Origin: Isoetes taiwanensis
Lineage: Eukaryota > Streptophyta > Lycopodiopsida > Isoetales > Isoetaceae
NCBI GenBank assembly: GCA_021234155.1
Contig: JAJEKV010000078.1
Location: 2,972,978-3,036,977, forward strand
Length of the DNA: 64,000 bases
Direction of reading: 5' to 3'
A model generated the notes under the pieces. It searched no databases. It was not told the origin of the DNA and worked only from the letters and a program-made list of their open reading frames with translations. Below are positions 10,971-22,142 of the stretch, piece after piece (the stretch's first letter is position 1; every line of letters begins with the position of its first letter). Made by a program: the position numbers and the translations under genes.

Positions 10971-12257
10971 TATACAAAAAGAATTGCATGTTACGGATAT
11001 GAACAAAAGGGGTTGTAGAACGGATATAGAGATCCAAAGATTTTTACATGTCAGAGGTGTTCTCCTTATTCAAATCGGCAGCTAAAATTTATTCGAAAAC
11101 TTAGAAATCGGTAGATTTGTAAAAAACGAAATTCCTTTTTTCTCTTTACCCGCTTTTAAAATGGCACACATTTCTTTGTTGAATCTTCTCGAATGGTGCA
11201 TGGGTAATGAATCGAGCTATGCCTCTTCAAATCCCCCTCATGGAACTTGCAAAACATGGGCAAAAAAATGGCACACATGGTGAAATGAGGACAGTGGTTT
11301 GAGCATAGAAATTTTTAGACACGAACTATGGTAGCCCGTTTGAATTTTATAGACAAGATTTATAAGTCTATTGCCGCTGCACGTGGAATGAATAGGAGAG
11401 AGGTAAGCAAACTTCCTCGAGTAGCTTTCCAGCTTTATTCTTAGTGAGTTGGAGATGTCCACTTACTTAAGCCATTGTTACTGCAACTTTAATTTGACTC
11501 TACAACCCACCATTGCATGCATGAACATAGACAAGGTTTATGAGTCTTAACCGATCCCCCTTTCGAAGAGAATGAGAAGGAGCCAAGTTTCTTCCATTTT
11601 GATAGTTTGGAGACATGTGTTTTGGGGCCTTGCAGTTATTCTTATCCTCCATTCATTTGTATTGCATGCATATGGTATCCTGCCATTATTTAAAGGCACA
11701 ATGTGTTCTATAGTATTGAGAAGTGAGAAGCTTTTTTAGATGCGCAAAGAACTTCCATTATCAATTTCAACGGAGATTCACTGGAGGAGAATCAAGATTC
11801 TTTTCATGCATGAGCAAATACATAGCGAAATTTTCAGCGTCCTCATTTTCTCATCTTTGTGTGAAGTCCTTGGCTTATTTCGGTTGTCTGCGAGGTCATT
11901 TTCTCATACAACATGAAGATGAACAATAATTTAATAAGCTATGCCAATAGTTTGATCATTTCTTTGTAATTCTTTATCTGCGCCTCCTCACAAGGTAATC
12001 TTCTATATATTCTATCTACTATTCATTTCTAAATTAGACCTTCTTGAGAAGTTACAATTCTCGGTCAATGCATCCATTGAGACTCAAGCTTAAGAAGAAA
12101 TTTTGTGTTTCCTTTTCTTTACTTTTGCAAATGGGAGCTTAATATCCGAATAACATCTTCACAATCTATGGCCATGATTTGGCTCCTTCGAAGGTCCGTG
12201 ACTTTATTTTTCCTCTCAAGTTATAGTTGACTATATAATCAACCTTGAGGGCAAGGT

Positions 12258-12275
12258 CCAAAAGGAGGGGGAGGA
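12258..12275 (+). other. Polypurine tract of LTR retroelement, copy 1
   Basis: CCAAAAGGAGGGGGAGGA lies directly before the TGTTA start of the LTR, the normal place of the plus-strand primer at the 3' end of the internal region. Confidence 0.7.
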
Positions 12276-12276
12276 A

Positions 12277-13543
12277 TGTTAGAGGTGCTCCCAAGGGCAT
12301 AGCCGGAATCGGGCCCTTGACGGACGTCCATGAGCACGGGGGTATTATTGGTCGCGATTGCTTGGGGCGGATTTGTGATTTAATGGGCGTGTTTGATCAG
12401 AATCCCACGGTGATCGGATGCGGGTAAATGGTATTAATCGCTAGCGGCGGGTAATGGTTCGCTAGGGGGCGCTAATATTGTTAAATATTAGCACGGCAAG
12501 AGCTAGCAGGGATTGACCGAGGGCAGAGGACCCATAAGCTTACATGGTTAACATTAGATATTAATGTTAATGTAAGGCCCTATGGGCCAACGTTATTTAA
12601 ATGTAAGTTAGAAGGTTAGCTATGGTTTTAATGAAACATTAAAGTGACACATGGCGTGAAATGGTTCGATGGGTTTTAAACCTCGATATATCGAGGAGAT
12701 GCGATCTCTAAAAGGGGCTATAGTGCATGGATTCGGTCAAGTAAAGGCACCGACCGGGCCGGTTTTGGGCATGCAAGACCGCCTGTGGAGCTCAAATGGG
12801 CGGATTATAAAGCCTACAGGGAGGATTGAGCGAGGATACAGAAACCGGGTTAGTGAGATAGTCAGTCGATTCTGCTGTGATTGATCTGTGTTTGATTCAC
12901 AAACCAGGCTTTGGGTACAGATTTGGAACTGGTGGATAGTGTGGCCCAAAGGCGTCCCGATTTTGCCGGGAGCCGGATCAAGACTTTGGAACCATAGAGT
13001 CGGATTGCAGCCTAGGGTCGTGTTTTACGATCACAGAGCTGATTGCCCACAAATGAATTGGGATCAGATGGCTTGATAAGCCGATGCTGCTAACTGTACT
13101 GTTAGTTGATTCAGCGATTAGCCCATAGAGTCGAAATAGCAGCCTAAAGGTCAGGCTTGCGGTCTTAAAGCGCGTGGCTTCTACCAAGGATCGAATTGGA
13201 GGAAGGACCAAGAGGTGCCTAATCGGGAGGATTCATTCAAAGAATCGTGCATTTCGCCAGAGCCGGATCAAGACCGGACCCATAGGGTCGGATTGCAACT
13301 TTGATCGTGGTTTACGATCTCAAGGCGCATTGCTACCGCTAGAGATCAATCGAGTGAAGCATCCGGTAGGTGCTTAATTCGTGAGGGATTCTTTGAAGGA
13401 ACCGGCTTTCAGGTGGAAGTTCACATAGCAAAGAAGTCGATAAGATTAGCGAGGGGATCCGGATCCAAGAAAAGGGTGGAAGCTAGTCGGCTGCTAACAC
13501 GCGGGCGTAGATTGTTCTTAAGGAAAATTTTTGTGTAGAATAA
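12277..13543 (+). mobile_element. LTR of a Ty3/gypsy-like retroelement, copy 1
   Basis: About 1.27 kb. It starts TGTTA after a polypurine tract and ends next to a primer-binding site, more damaged here than in copy 2. It is clearly more GC-rich than its flanks. Inside, a module of about 130-160 bp starting CCATAGAGTCGGATTGCAGC is repeated three times with divergence (about 12990, 13121, 13279). Having a polypurine tract on the left and a primer site plus gag on the right, it is shared by two element bodies. Confidence 0.75.
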
Positions 13544-13596
13544 AGGGTATCGAGCCGTGGTCGTGGAATCTAATTTTCTGGGAAAATCTAAACTTG

Positions 13597-14049
13597 ATGG
13601 CGGAAATGGACGAGAAAAGTTCTGTCTTCCAAACCACTTGGGAAGTGGAGAAGCGGGAACTTGAGAGTGTTTCAGTCCAAGAGCTGGCTAAAAACTTAGT
13701 GTGTCTTCAAGGGAAGATGGCGTCCATTGAACAAGAAGTCAATAAACTAGTTACTAAGCAATGCAGTTTAATTGCTGAAGTACTTGAAGAAGATACCAAG
13801 GGTATTTCTTCACAAGTCCCTTCCCAGGGAAGTTTTGACTGCTTGAATGAACTTCTGGCTTATCATCAGTTGCATAGTTTGCAAAAAACTGGGGAATTAA
13901 GAACCTATGAGCAAGAGCTTCGGAAGCTGTTTGCAATTGTTCAGCCTCTGGATCATGAAAGTCAGGTTTTTTATTTTATGCGTGGCAAGATTGCTGGATA
14001 TGCTGATGTTAATGACCAACCAAAATCAGGAAATCCCATGTCTTTGTGA
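13597..14049 (+). pseudogene. gag-like fragment of the retroelement, copy 1
   Basis: An ATG 50 bases after the primer site opens 150 codons. Residues 1-65 are charged and heptad-rich (VEKRELESVSVQELAKNL, KMASIEQEVNKLV), consistent with a coiled coil. The second half has YEQELRKLFAIVQPLDHESQ and VFYFMRGKIAGYADV, resembling the capsid pattern of plant gypsy Gag, where a short helix is followed by FxxGL. There is no zinc knuckle, protease or polymerase after it. The position after LTR and primer site supports gag more than the sequence does. Truncated at 14049. Confidence 0.6.
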
Positions 14050-14529
14050 ACACTTGCTCGTATGCTATGCACAAAATGGGACCCTCATAGATTAATTCCT
14101 TGCCTTAGAGACATATCTTCCATGTTTCTTGGATTATCATAGCTTTAAAATCACATCAACTGCGATTTAAATGTGCTACAGTTTGTATAATTGTTTCTTT
14201 TAAAGCAACTTGGAGGACATCACTTTTACTATTTTGTCTACCTAGTCGAGTATTATTTGCCTAAAATAACATGATGTTGGAGATCATGGTGATCATGTTC
14301 CAACATTTTTATGGTATATAATCTCTTGTTGTTAATTCAAAATAAACAAGTCATTTCCTTGCTTTATTTGAAGTAAATAAAGAAAAAGAATTAATACAAA
14401 AAAGCTTACTCAAGATGCACTGAAAATAATGCTTATTGGGCGCAATTTGGGAATAGGCATAATCCCAAATTAAATTAATGATTGTACTAAGTCCACTTTG
14501 TGCAATTCTAATGATTGTTTTTAGTCCAC
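14050..14529. other. Unassigned AT-rich DNA after gag, copy 1
   Basis: Nothing recognised between the end of the gag-like frame and the LINE tail. The counterpart at 41614-42070 has about 20 extra bases near 41908-41935. Confidence 0.4.
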
Positions 14530-14530
14530 T

Positions 14531-15010
14531 TTTTTTTTTTTTTTTTTGAAGAACTGTGTCATCAATATATTAAAAGAATGGTAATGTTACAAAGCAAGTG
14601 AGGAGGAAGGAGAACTGCCTCAAAGAGACAGCGATACCTCGACACTCCACAACAAACTCACAAAAAAACTGCAACTCTACTGCTGTACAAACCGACCATC
14701 ACCATGTACAACACCCAAGAAGTCCCGCCAAATGGAAAACTTCCGCTCTACTAATCCCGGGAACACCAGAAAGCTTTGAAATAGCTTGTACCTGGGTCGA
14801 GGAATCGAGAGGCCGCAGTTCGAATCCCCCGAAGATCCACAACCGCCGCCGCCTCCAAATCAACCACACCAACCAAGCCACGACGATGTATATTTGCTTT
14901 GCCGCAAGAGCCGCCAAGCACTGTGGATACACATGAAGCAAAGCAATCGGGCGGCTAGTCAATCTCACCTAAAAAGAGCCCCCACCCAATCCCAGCAGCC
15001 TGCAAGTGAG
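14531..15010 (-). mobile_element. LINE 3' end (truncated), copy 1
   Basis: A run of about 20 T on the plus strand (A tail on the minus strand) is followed by GAAGAACTGTGTCATCAATA and TATTAAAAGAATGGTAATGT. This is the usual plant LINE 3' end, where a TTTAATATATTGATGACA-type sequence precedes the A tail. The rest is GC-rich untranslated sequence with no RT domain. The same tail type, diverged, ends the LINE at 34354-35690. Left edge exact to a few bases, right edge uncertain. Confidence 0.65.
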
Positions 15011-15690
15011 GGCATAACTTTTTTTGCATTTCTAGGTTATAACTATTGCAAATATAAGCCTTTCATTTTGGGTTGTCCCTAGCAAACCTTGTTTATGTGG
15101 GTTTGGGGCAAATCCTTGTTTATGCTAGAATATGTGGCATATCCTAAGTATATGCTAGAATATACCTTGGGATATGCGCGGGCGACCGCGGCCGGTGTGG
15201 AAAACCCGCTCTCGGCATGTATTCTATGTAAACCTGTCGCGAATAGATATTTGTAGCCGGGTAACCGCCAAGGTGTGGAACCCCGCTAACCGGAAAACCG
15301 GGCATGTATTCTATGCAACTTGGGTTTGCTTTTAATAGATATTTGGAGCCTTATTCCTTTTGTTTTATAGCCAACAAGAGTTTTGTAGCAAAACTTATAA
15401 AGCGCATCAAGCTCCAAACCTTTGTTGAAACAATAATGGATTGCCGGAGATACAACTTGGTGTTTGAAAGTTATCATCAACTTTGTCGATCAATTGAGAA
15501 AGACAATGGATTAAGCTACAAAAAGAAGTGCTAAGTTTTGACAACCTTAGATGTAACTAAACATCGCCTTTTAGGTGAAATTCAATTTGAAAGACAATGT
15601 CTGCGTGATAAACATCTTGAACTTGTCTATCTCAATTCCGTGATGATGCAAGCTAGAGAAATAAAGTAGGCGGCAAATATGATGAGTTGT
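15010..15690. other. Unassigned DNA before plus-strand ABCC exons, copy 1
   Basis: Contains short repeats (CCTAAGTATATGCTAGAATA at about 15134-15164, partly doubled; GTAACCG/GTATTCTATG motifs near 15210-15310). A plus-strand stretch (LVFESYHQLCRSIEKDNGLS, 15460-15520) is unrecognised. The counterpart in copy 2 (42555-43240) is rearranged. Confidence 0.4.
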
Positions 15691-16588
15691 TGATACCGGC
15701 AAGATGTTTGTGACATTTCTGAATGCACATAATAATGCAAGAGAGCATGCATCTTTAGCTGAAAATATTTTAAAGCCAAAGAAAAAGTCTTTCATGATGC
15801 AAAAGACATGTCCGTGAAGGTGCACAATACAACTGTTGATGTTAGTCAATTAACAAAGGATGAGGAAAAAGAAATGGGTGGCTTGGGCGTTAGATCACTT
15901 ATGAGTTATGTAGGAATAAGCAAGAGGGATGTAATTTTCACTCTAGCTTTGGCAGCACAAATCATATTTGTAATTGGCAGACATTAAGCAACTTCTGGTT
16001 GGCCACTGATCGAACTCAAGATTAAGTCCAATGTTATTAATTGTTTATGCACTGATTTCTTTTACTGGAGGGTTGGTCCATGTGCGTGGTAAATCATATA
16101 AATCTCTTGGCCTCAAAGCATCAAAGGCTTTCTTTTCTGGCTTTATGGATTCTTTGTTCAGTGCACCTATGTCTATATTTGATTCGACACCTATTGGCAG
16201 AATCCTAAACCGGGTATATTATTTTTCAATTAGTGGCCATGATACTAGAATATAGAATTGATTTACTATTGACAATTAATTGGATGTGGTTTTTAGGCTT
16301 CATTAGACATGAGCATATTGTATATAGATATTCCAATGTGCCTTGCATTTATATTTGCAGAAATATTTGATGTTATTGCTATACTGGCTGCAATGTCAAT
16401 TGTGACGTGGAAAGTGTTATAATGATTGCCATTCCAATGACTGGGACTGCTTATTGGCTACAGGTACATGGCTATCAATATTTAAGCAAAAGGAGGTCAA
16501 ATATGTCAGTCTTAAAAATCCACTTTCAATAAATACCATTTATATATTTGCCTCTTCGAAATAGCCACTGGCGTGACAACTATTGATA
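15690..16588 (+). pseudogene. ABCC transporter TMD2 exons, inverted piece, copy 1
   Basis: The exons missing upstream of 10095 are here on the opposite strand. The first reads VSQLTKDEEKEMGGLGVRSL and SYVGISKRDVIFTLALA, then, in a shifted frame, SNFWLATDRTQD. The next part is GLKASKAFFSGFMDSLFSAP and MSIFDSTPIGRILNR, ending at a GT donor at 16213/16214. After an 83-base intron (ends AG at 16296) comes ASLDMSILYIDIP, IFAEIFDVIAILAAM and SIVTWKVL, then a one-base loss, then IAIPMTGTAYWLQ before a GT at 16464. Homology to the minus-strand version stops at about 16588. Confidence 0.85.
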
Positions 16589-16589
16589 A

Positions 16590-18085
16590 TTTTTGTTTTG
16601 GTGTGTTATGGAATTTGTGTTATATTTAATGGTATATATGTTATTCATGGACTTGGTAATGTTTTTTTGAATTTTGTTTTTTCCACACTAAAAAAAAAAG
16701 ATCTCCCATAACTCGCCAAAACAAAACAGAGTGCGTTTGGTCTAATTCTAAATCTACCATCGTGAACTCTAGCATGGCATCTTCCATGCCTTTTTCAAAC
16801 AACAATGAACAAGGTAATTGAAGTTTCTATATAAAAGTAAAGAATTAACCTTAATTGCTCCGAGCAATTTAGTTGCATACGAAGTTTCAAAGAAAATGAT
16901 CCGTTAAAGCTAAAAAACTTCTTGCTCAATGCTAGATTTAGCCCGAGCCATACTTGCAGGTTGTGCTTTATCATAGCCCACAAAAAGTTCAAAAAGAAGA
17001 ACGAAAGCATTGAAAGAATACCTTACTTGAAAAAATAGCACAGATCGGGGCATAGATACAACATTCTACTTGAAGAATTGAATGTAATTATGGGACGACA
17101 TATTCGAGAGAAGAAGCTCTATCCATCTCTAGTTACAAGTTAACTATGTAAAGACACCTATAATGAACTGGAATGGTCGCGGATGGAAGCAAGAAGCGAT
17201 CCAAGGCCGGGCAATTCCATCACAAGAGAAAACTTGAGACCGGTTGCATCATGTCCGAAACCTGAATTAGCCAATCAAAGGGAACGCTTTTGTCATCAAG
17301 GAAACCTTGTGCTGCTAGACTTCAGTGGCAAAATGGCTAATATTCATGGCAAAATAAAATGGTGCAATTTCATAGATTACAAAAATGCAATGGTATATGC
17401 TTTAGAGAATATGGTAGAATTAATTCATTGCCTCCATCTCCTCCACATGATTATTTAATTTTTAGTATAATCCTCACTCAACTTCTCCAAAAGATCCGAT
17501 CAAACTTAGGACTTGTGTCTATAGGGCCCAATTACTTCATATCGCCACAAACCCGAAAGTACATATAGAGCATCATGTGAATTTCATTGCTTGAGTTAGT
17601 CTATATGTTGCATTGTATACACATCTTTGTCGATGGTTGCCTCAAATGATTCATTAAGACCTTGAGCTTTTTTTTTTATTATTTTATCGTAATTAGCGGA
17701 CTATAAAAGATGCTTTTGTTCTATAGTATGGTATTGCTTCTATTAGCTTCTACCTCTTCTGCCACCTCTCTTTCAAAGCTCATTTAATGCATGTTCATGG
17801 AGTGTCAAGAATGCTAGGCAAAATAGCCCAATAATAGTTTAGATGTTTATTTTATATATTTGTTTTGAGATCATGGCCTAATCTTTATAAAGAGTTCATG
17901 GGCTTAATTTTATAACTCTAGCTACATGATCATGGAGGCAATACTCCAATGACATGGTGGCTAGTTGCTGCATATGGTTTACAAACTTGAGAAGCTTTCA
18001 ATTAAATAGAGACAAATTTACAATCATGTTGAAGCTCTCACCTCCAAACCTTGTTACGTGGATGGGGTAAACCTAGCTTCAATAT
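16590..18085. other. Unassigned AT-rich DNA between ABCC piece and pogo-like element, copy 1
   Basis: No domain or element end seen. Open stretches at 16795-17010 (minus) and 17183-17458 (plus) are unrecognised and broken in copy 2 (44160-45688). It holds the intact flank into which the pogo-like element inserted. Confidence 0.4.
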
Positions 18086-18087
18086 TA

Positions 18088-18100
18088 GGGTATGGTCGCC
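18088..18100 (+). repeat. Left terminal inverted repeat of pogo-like element
   Basis: GGGTATGGTCGCC, exact reverse complement of 22721-22733, preceded by TA. Confidence 0.85.
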
Positions 18101-18689
18101 ATGTTCCGCGCACTTAAGGGGCAAATTGTCCTCATACATCCGGATTTCACGCGTCCCTCGATCCGTCAATTCATTCGGATACCTAATGTTGTCCTTAACA
18201 TCTTCCCCGAAGACAATTTTCCCAAATTCAATCGGACTGGAAAGTTATGGTGACATAAAGGAAGGGGGGTCAAGCGTCCACCGTCGCGAGGCCCCTAACC
18301 ACACTGCGTGGTATCCGAGGCCTTCTTTAGCGGGGGTTGTTGCACGCTAACGCGCATCGGTTGCCATCTACCGCGCACGCAAGTGAATCTGCACGCCATA
18401 CCATCTCCTACGGTCGGGCCACGTCTAATTAATATGAGCGGCCCTAGGTGCCGTATACGAGGCCTACGTCACCAGCTACCGGTACGTATGGTACCGGCTT
18501 TCGAGGTACCGCCAACGGTTACCATTGGCTTTTTGGCCATCTTCCGCCAAAATTCGAGCTGAATTTCTCCACTCCAACCCCAAATCTTGCACCAAATTGG
18601 CAAGAACATTCTCTACCTTGTCCGGATAGAAATTATTTCGGCTTTAAAAGCCAGATTTTTCGTAATCCTGAACCATCATTACAGTGAAG

Positions 18690-19330
18690 CCTTTAAATTG
18701 AGAGATCGAGCAGGCGGTAGTCCATTCCGCTCAAGCATCCGGGAGTCCCAATCGTCGGAGGTAAGTTCTGAGCGTCTGATATGTTTTGGTTTCGAGTCTT
18801 CCATTGATCTTGCGTTTTTTCATTGTGGTACAGGGTTCAGGCGCCATGGATTCTAGAAGAACCAGTTATCCCGGGTCCGGCGGGAGGTGGAACGTGGTAA
18901 GGGGTGGCGGGTATGATCCGTCCAAGAGGGCTCGCCCTCTTCCGAGTGCTCCATCCTCCCCTGCTAGCTCTTCGACCTCTACTTAATTCTAATTGCTCAA
19001 AATTAGGAACCTGCTTGGTTACCCCACCGAGATCACAACGCCGCTGGTTCATCCGAAGTGTCGAGGTCTCGCCCAAATCGCCTCTCTCGTTGAGCGGGTT
19101 CGCTCCGAGAATGATCTTATCCACCGCCAGATCGCGGATCACGTATGAGACCATGTGCTCTTCCAGAGCCCCAGAGGTTAATGAGCCGCAGCCCTTTGTA
19201 CGTAAAGGCCAGTCTGGACGATCCTCCCCTCCTCTTCCTTCTTGCTTTATGTTGTGAAACGTTCTTCGGGGCTTATTTTGTAATGCCTTAGGGCTCAATT
19301 TTGTATGATCATCATTTTGTATAATGGAAT
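18690..19330 (+). pseudogene. Second gene-like unit inside the pogo-like element, copy 1
   Basis: On the strand opposite to the transposase there is a gene-like layout. A good splice donor (GGAG/GTAAGT, 18761) and acceptor (TACAG, 18833) bound a 73-base intron before the ATG at 18846. The frame starts MDSRRTSYPGSGGRWNVVRG and continues basic and Ser/Pro-rich to a stop at 18984. A shifted frame downstream reads LAQIASLVERVRSENDLIHR, coiled-coil-like. AT-rich 3' sequence with TTTTGTAATG-type motifs follows. No family is recognised. It may be an accessory protein of the element or a captured gene. The copy 2 counterpart is frame-broken. Confidence 0.45.
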
Positions 19331-19334
19331 GATC

Positions 19335-20375
19335 TTCTTATTATCGCACCGCCGCTTGTGTTCATTGCTTATATTATTTGTGTTCATTGTCGCTGTTATT
19401 TATGCAATGTCAATTCACTATTTTGATCAATAAGAAGTGTAGAATGTGCAACGCTTAGTTCATTATTTTGATCAATAAGAAGTGTACAACCAGTTCACTA
19501 CTTTGTTCATATATTTTGTACAATAAGTTGTCCAAAGACTTAATTGTCTTGGGTTTCATCCGAAGTCTTTCGATACCGTGCACATTGTCTGTTAATAGTA
19601 GTGCCAAATAAAAGGTAAACTGAAAATTAAGAGTGCAAGGTGACCAAACATACCGACTATCACCGGTGTAGCTATGAATGAGGTCCCTCCCCAAACCTTG
19701 AGTTGGTGGGTTTTGAGCCATGTCAGCCCTCCATATCCTTGCAAACCCAACATCCATCCCTTTGCACGGGCTTACAATTGCAGGTGGTCCACCCCAATTT
19801 CCACCATCTCCCCGATAATCCTTGCCTTGTCTATTGCAAAAGATCCCGGGTCATGTTCGGGTCCCCAGATATGGCAAAGATAGTTCACCCATCCCCGGGT
19901 GTCCGGGCCTCATTGAGTTGCCGTGACCAATGTCAAAGATGTTGCCGTGGAGCGGGCAAGTCCCACCTCTTCAATGGGGAATTGAGTGTGCTGATTGGAT
20001 TTGCTACAGCCTAACCGGAGGTATGCAACCCTCTATACTTACATTATGCACATGACCAAGATCACCCGAAAGCAGATATGTGTGTCATCTAAACCGCAGA
20101 CATGACTTGCTCTTCATCAAAGATCCTCCAATGGTTGTGAGTTCAGGTCTACATTGTGGACTAGCAGAACAAAGCAGTTCAAGAACTTGGTCAATTCCCT
20201 CGGGACGCCCGATTTCATCGCAATAGGTGCCTCAAGTGGACTTAACCCTTGTCTCACCCTAAGTCCATTTCTCAATTGTAATCTTCTTTGTTTTAACCTC
20301 CTCGCCAACACCCTTTGAAAACCAAATATGGATGCCACTCTAGACATCCCTCTTGGGTACATAAACTCCCTAAGC
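19335..20375. other. Middle part of pogo-like element, no clear gene, copy 1
   Basis: Contains two close direct repeats of ATTTTGATCAATAAGAAGTG (19417 and 19463 regions) and, on the minus strand, open pieces such as IWGPEHDPGSFAIDKARII. I do not recognise these; they may be downstream exons of the transposase transcript. Confidence 0.35.
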
Positions 20376-20379
20376 CTTG

Positions 20380-22142
20380 CAGCACTTGCAGCTTCCCTTG
20401 CATCAGCTAACTTCCTCCTCTCTCTCTCTCCTCCCTGTTAGCCTGTGCCCTCTTGGCAGCCTCCTCCCTTTCAGCCTTCCTCCTTGCTGTCTCAACCTTC
20501 CTTGCTGCCAGCTGCTCCAATTTCAATTTCTCGGCCTCTGCCCTTCTAGCCTGTTCTCGCTTCTCAAGGCCTCACAGTAAAACCATCAATTGATATGTGA
20601 ACTCTCCCTCCTAGATCCGGGCAAAGCTCTCTTCCTTGCCCTTATGGTCTGTGATGGCATGCCACATGTTTGAGATGCTTCATGCAGGCCAGCCATAGAC
20701 CCTCCAACATCATTGACATGCACCTGACTCACTACAGCAGCACCTTCAATGGGTAATTCATGGGTACGTTCCACATGCTCAGATTGTGGCACTTGCTCAC
20801 CATTGGATTGTGTGGCGCTTTGATCATTTTGCACATCAATTGGGAGTTGTCCGTAAGGCCTCCCATAGCTGGTGCACTTCGCCATGTCAAACGCCCACTT
20901 GTCCCATATCCGATGATAATCTTTCCACCGCCCTCGGCCAGAATGTCTTCAACACGCACTCTCCCAAACCTGGTACATTCTTGGCCTGGCTTAACCTTCT
21001 CCCGGTCAAAGGGCCATATACCAAAGGGCCCTAAACCTGCCTTTGATGTTGTTGGGTGTTAGGTCGCATGCAATTGATTGTGAAATCAATTCTGCTATTT
21101 CCTCCTTCTTTGGTTCTTCCCTCCCTTTGCTAACCATGTAGGCAGCTCTATGCCTCTTGAATGATGCCTTGAAAGGGGCAAAGCATGCCACATCTAGAGG
21201 TTGGAGTCTACGAGATGTGTGTGGAGGCAATAAGGCAAAAGTGAATGCCCTTCTCTCTTGCTGCCAATATAACTTCCAGCTCTACATGACTGCCATGACC
21301 ATCCAAAATGATAAGGTGAGGCTGATCTGGGGATACACCACCTGGAACTCTTGCTGCAAAATGTGACAGCCATGATTTAAACAGTTTTGATGTCATCCAA
21401 GCCAAGGATTGGACAGCCTGAATGGCACCTTCTTCACATCTTGCAATGTTGTCCTGCCTCATGCAATTACCTTTAAAAATATACATGTTGGGGATCCTAT
21501 ACCCCTCAAAGATTAACACAAACCAAGATTGTAACCCATTCCCCGTTGTTCATGACTACCTCACTCACCCTATTCCCCCTTCCTAGCTATGATTTTCAGC
21601 CCCTTCACTTTCCCCGCCCTGAATTCCAGCCCCCATCAGCGCTCCATATCCTTGAGGCGAAAGGCAAACTCAAAGATAAACCGCTTAAGCCCTCCCGCAT
21701 AGAAGTTGTCCAGTTCTCCTGGTCATGGCACGTGCCCCGCCACATCTAGGGTTTCTGACTCCGAGAGCAACTTTGGGGTGTCTTTGCTTAAAGAGCTTCC
21801 ACCACTTACATGCCCGGGTACCCGTGATATACCACAAGACCCCCTCGCTTTAGCCATCTCTCACGCTTTTCCTTGACAACAGATAGTGTAACCCCCATCC
21901 CTTGCTCGCCCTCGCTAAGGGCCCAATTGACAAGCTCCTCCTCTTGGAGAGTTGTCAATACTTGTGGATGGTTTGTTTGCTTGTGGTCCTGTTCGGACCA
22001 TATAGCCAATCCCTCGATTGTGGACTCGTATACCAGACCTCCTAGATGCCTCTCTAATCGAAATGCCAAGTTCGCTACTCTCGAGGATGTCGAAAGCATT
22101 TGCTCGGGCCCATTGACCTCTCCTACTCGGCCTCCTTGGCAT
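20380..22142 (-). pseudogene. Pogo-like DDE_1 transposase relic, copy 1
   Basis: From the ATG at 22142: MPRRPSRRGQWARANAFDIL and SSELGISIREASRRSGI form a Psq-type helix-turn-helix. After a shift, LTTLQEEELVNWALSEGEQG begins the CENP-B-like DNA-binding helix region. At 21519-21208, FEGYRIPNMYIFKG, WMTSKLFKSWLSHF and HLIILDGHGSHVELEVI contain the second catalytic Asp (ILDGHGSH). At 21230-21006, PPHTSRRLQPLDVACFAPFK contains the third (QPLD). A Lys/Arg/Glu-rich coiled coil follows to about 20400. The order is that of pogo/jerky/CENP-B transposases, about 500 residues. Several frameshifts separate the pieces. Confidence 0.85.

Larger units (their letters stand above)
10100..12276. other. Unassigned AT-rich DNA, copy 1
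   Basis: Contains the second member of the dispersed 300-bp repeat (10640-10970). The right end, next to the LTR, should hold the internal 3' part of the retroelement. The last bases before the LTR translate as NLEGKVQKEGEE, the usual read-through of a gypsy polypurine tract, but no reverse transcriptase or integrase is seen. A conserved open stretch at 11238-11462 (minus) is unrecognised. Confidence 0.4.

Noticed and set aside
14598-15082. Proline-rich open frames of about 100 codons
   Set aside because: They lie in the GC-rich 3' part of a LINE, on the antisense strand, and are frame-broken in copy 2.
15134-15310. Short doubled motifs as a regulatory array
   Set aside because: The region is rearranged in copy 2, and the motifs are few and imperfect. 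A chance or slippage origin is enough.
18051-18350. A 99-codon plus-strand open frame almost identical in copies 1 and 2 (also 45654-45953)
   Set aside because: It crosses the left inverted repeat of the pogo-like element and starts outside it at a non-ATG codon. Its conservation follows from the array duplication.
20760-21366. Plus-strand open frames of 69-100 codons
   Set aside because: They are antisense shadows of the DDE_1 transposase, which is supported by its catalytic motifs.
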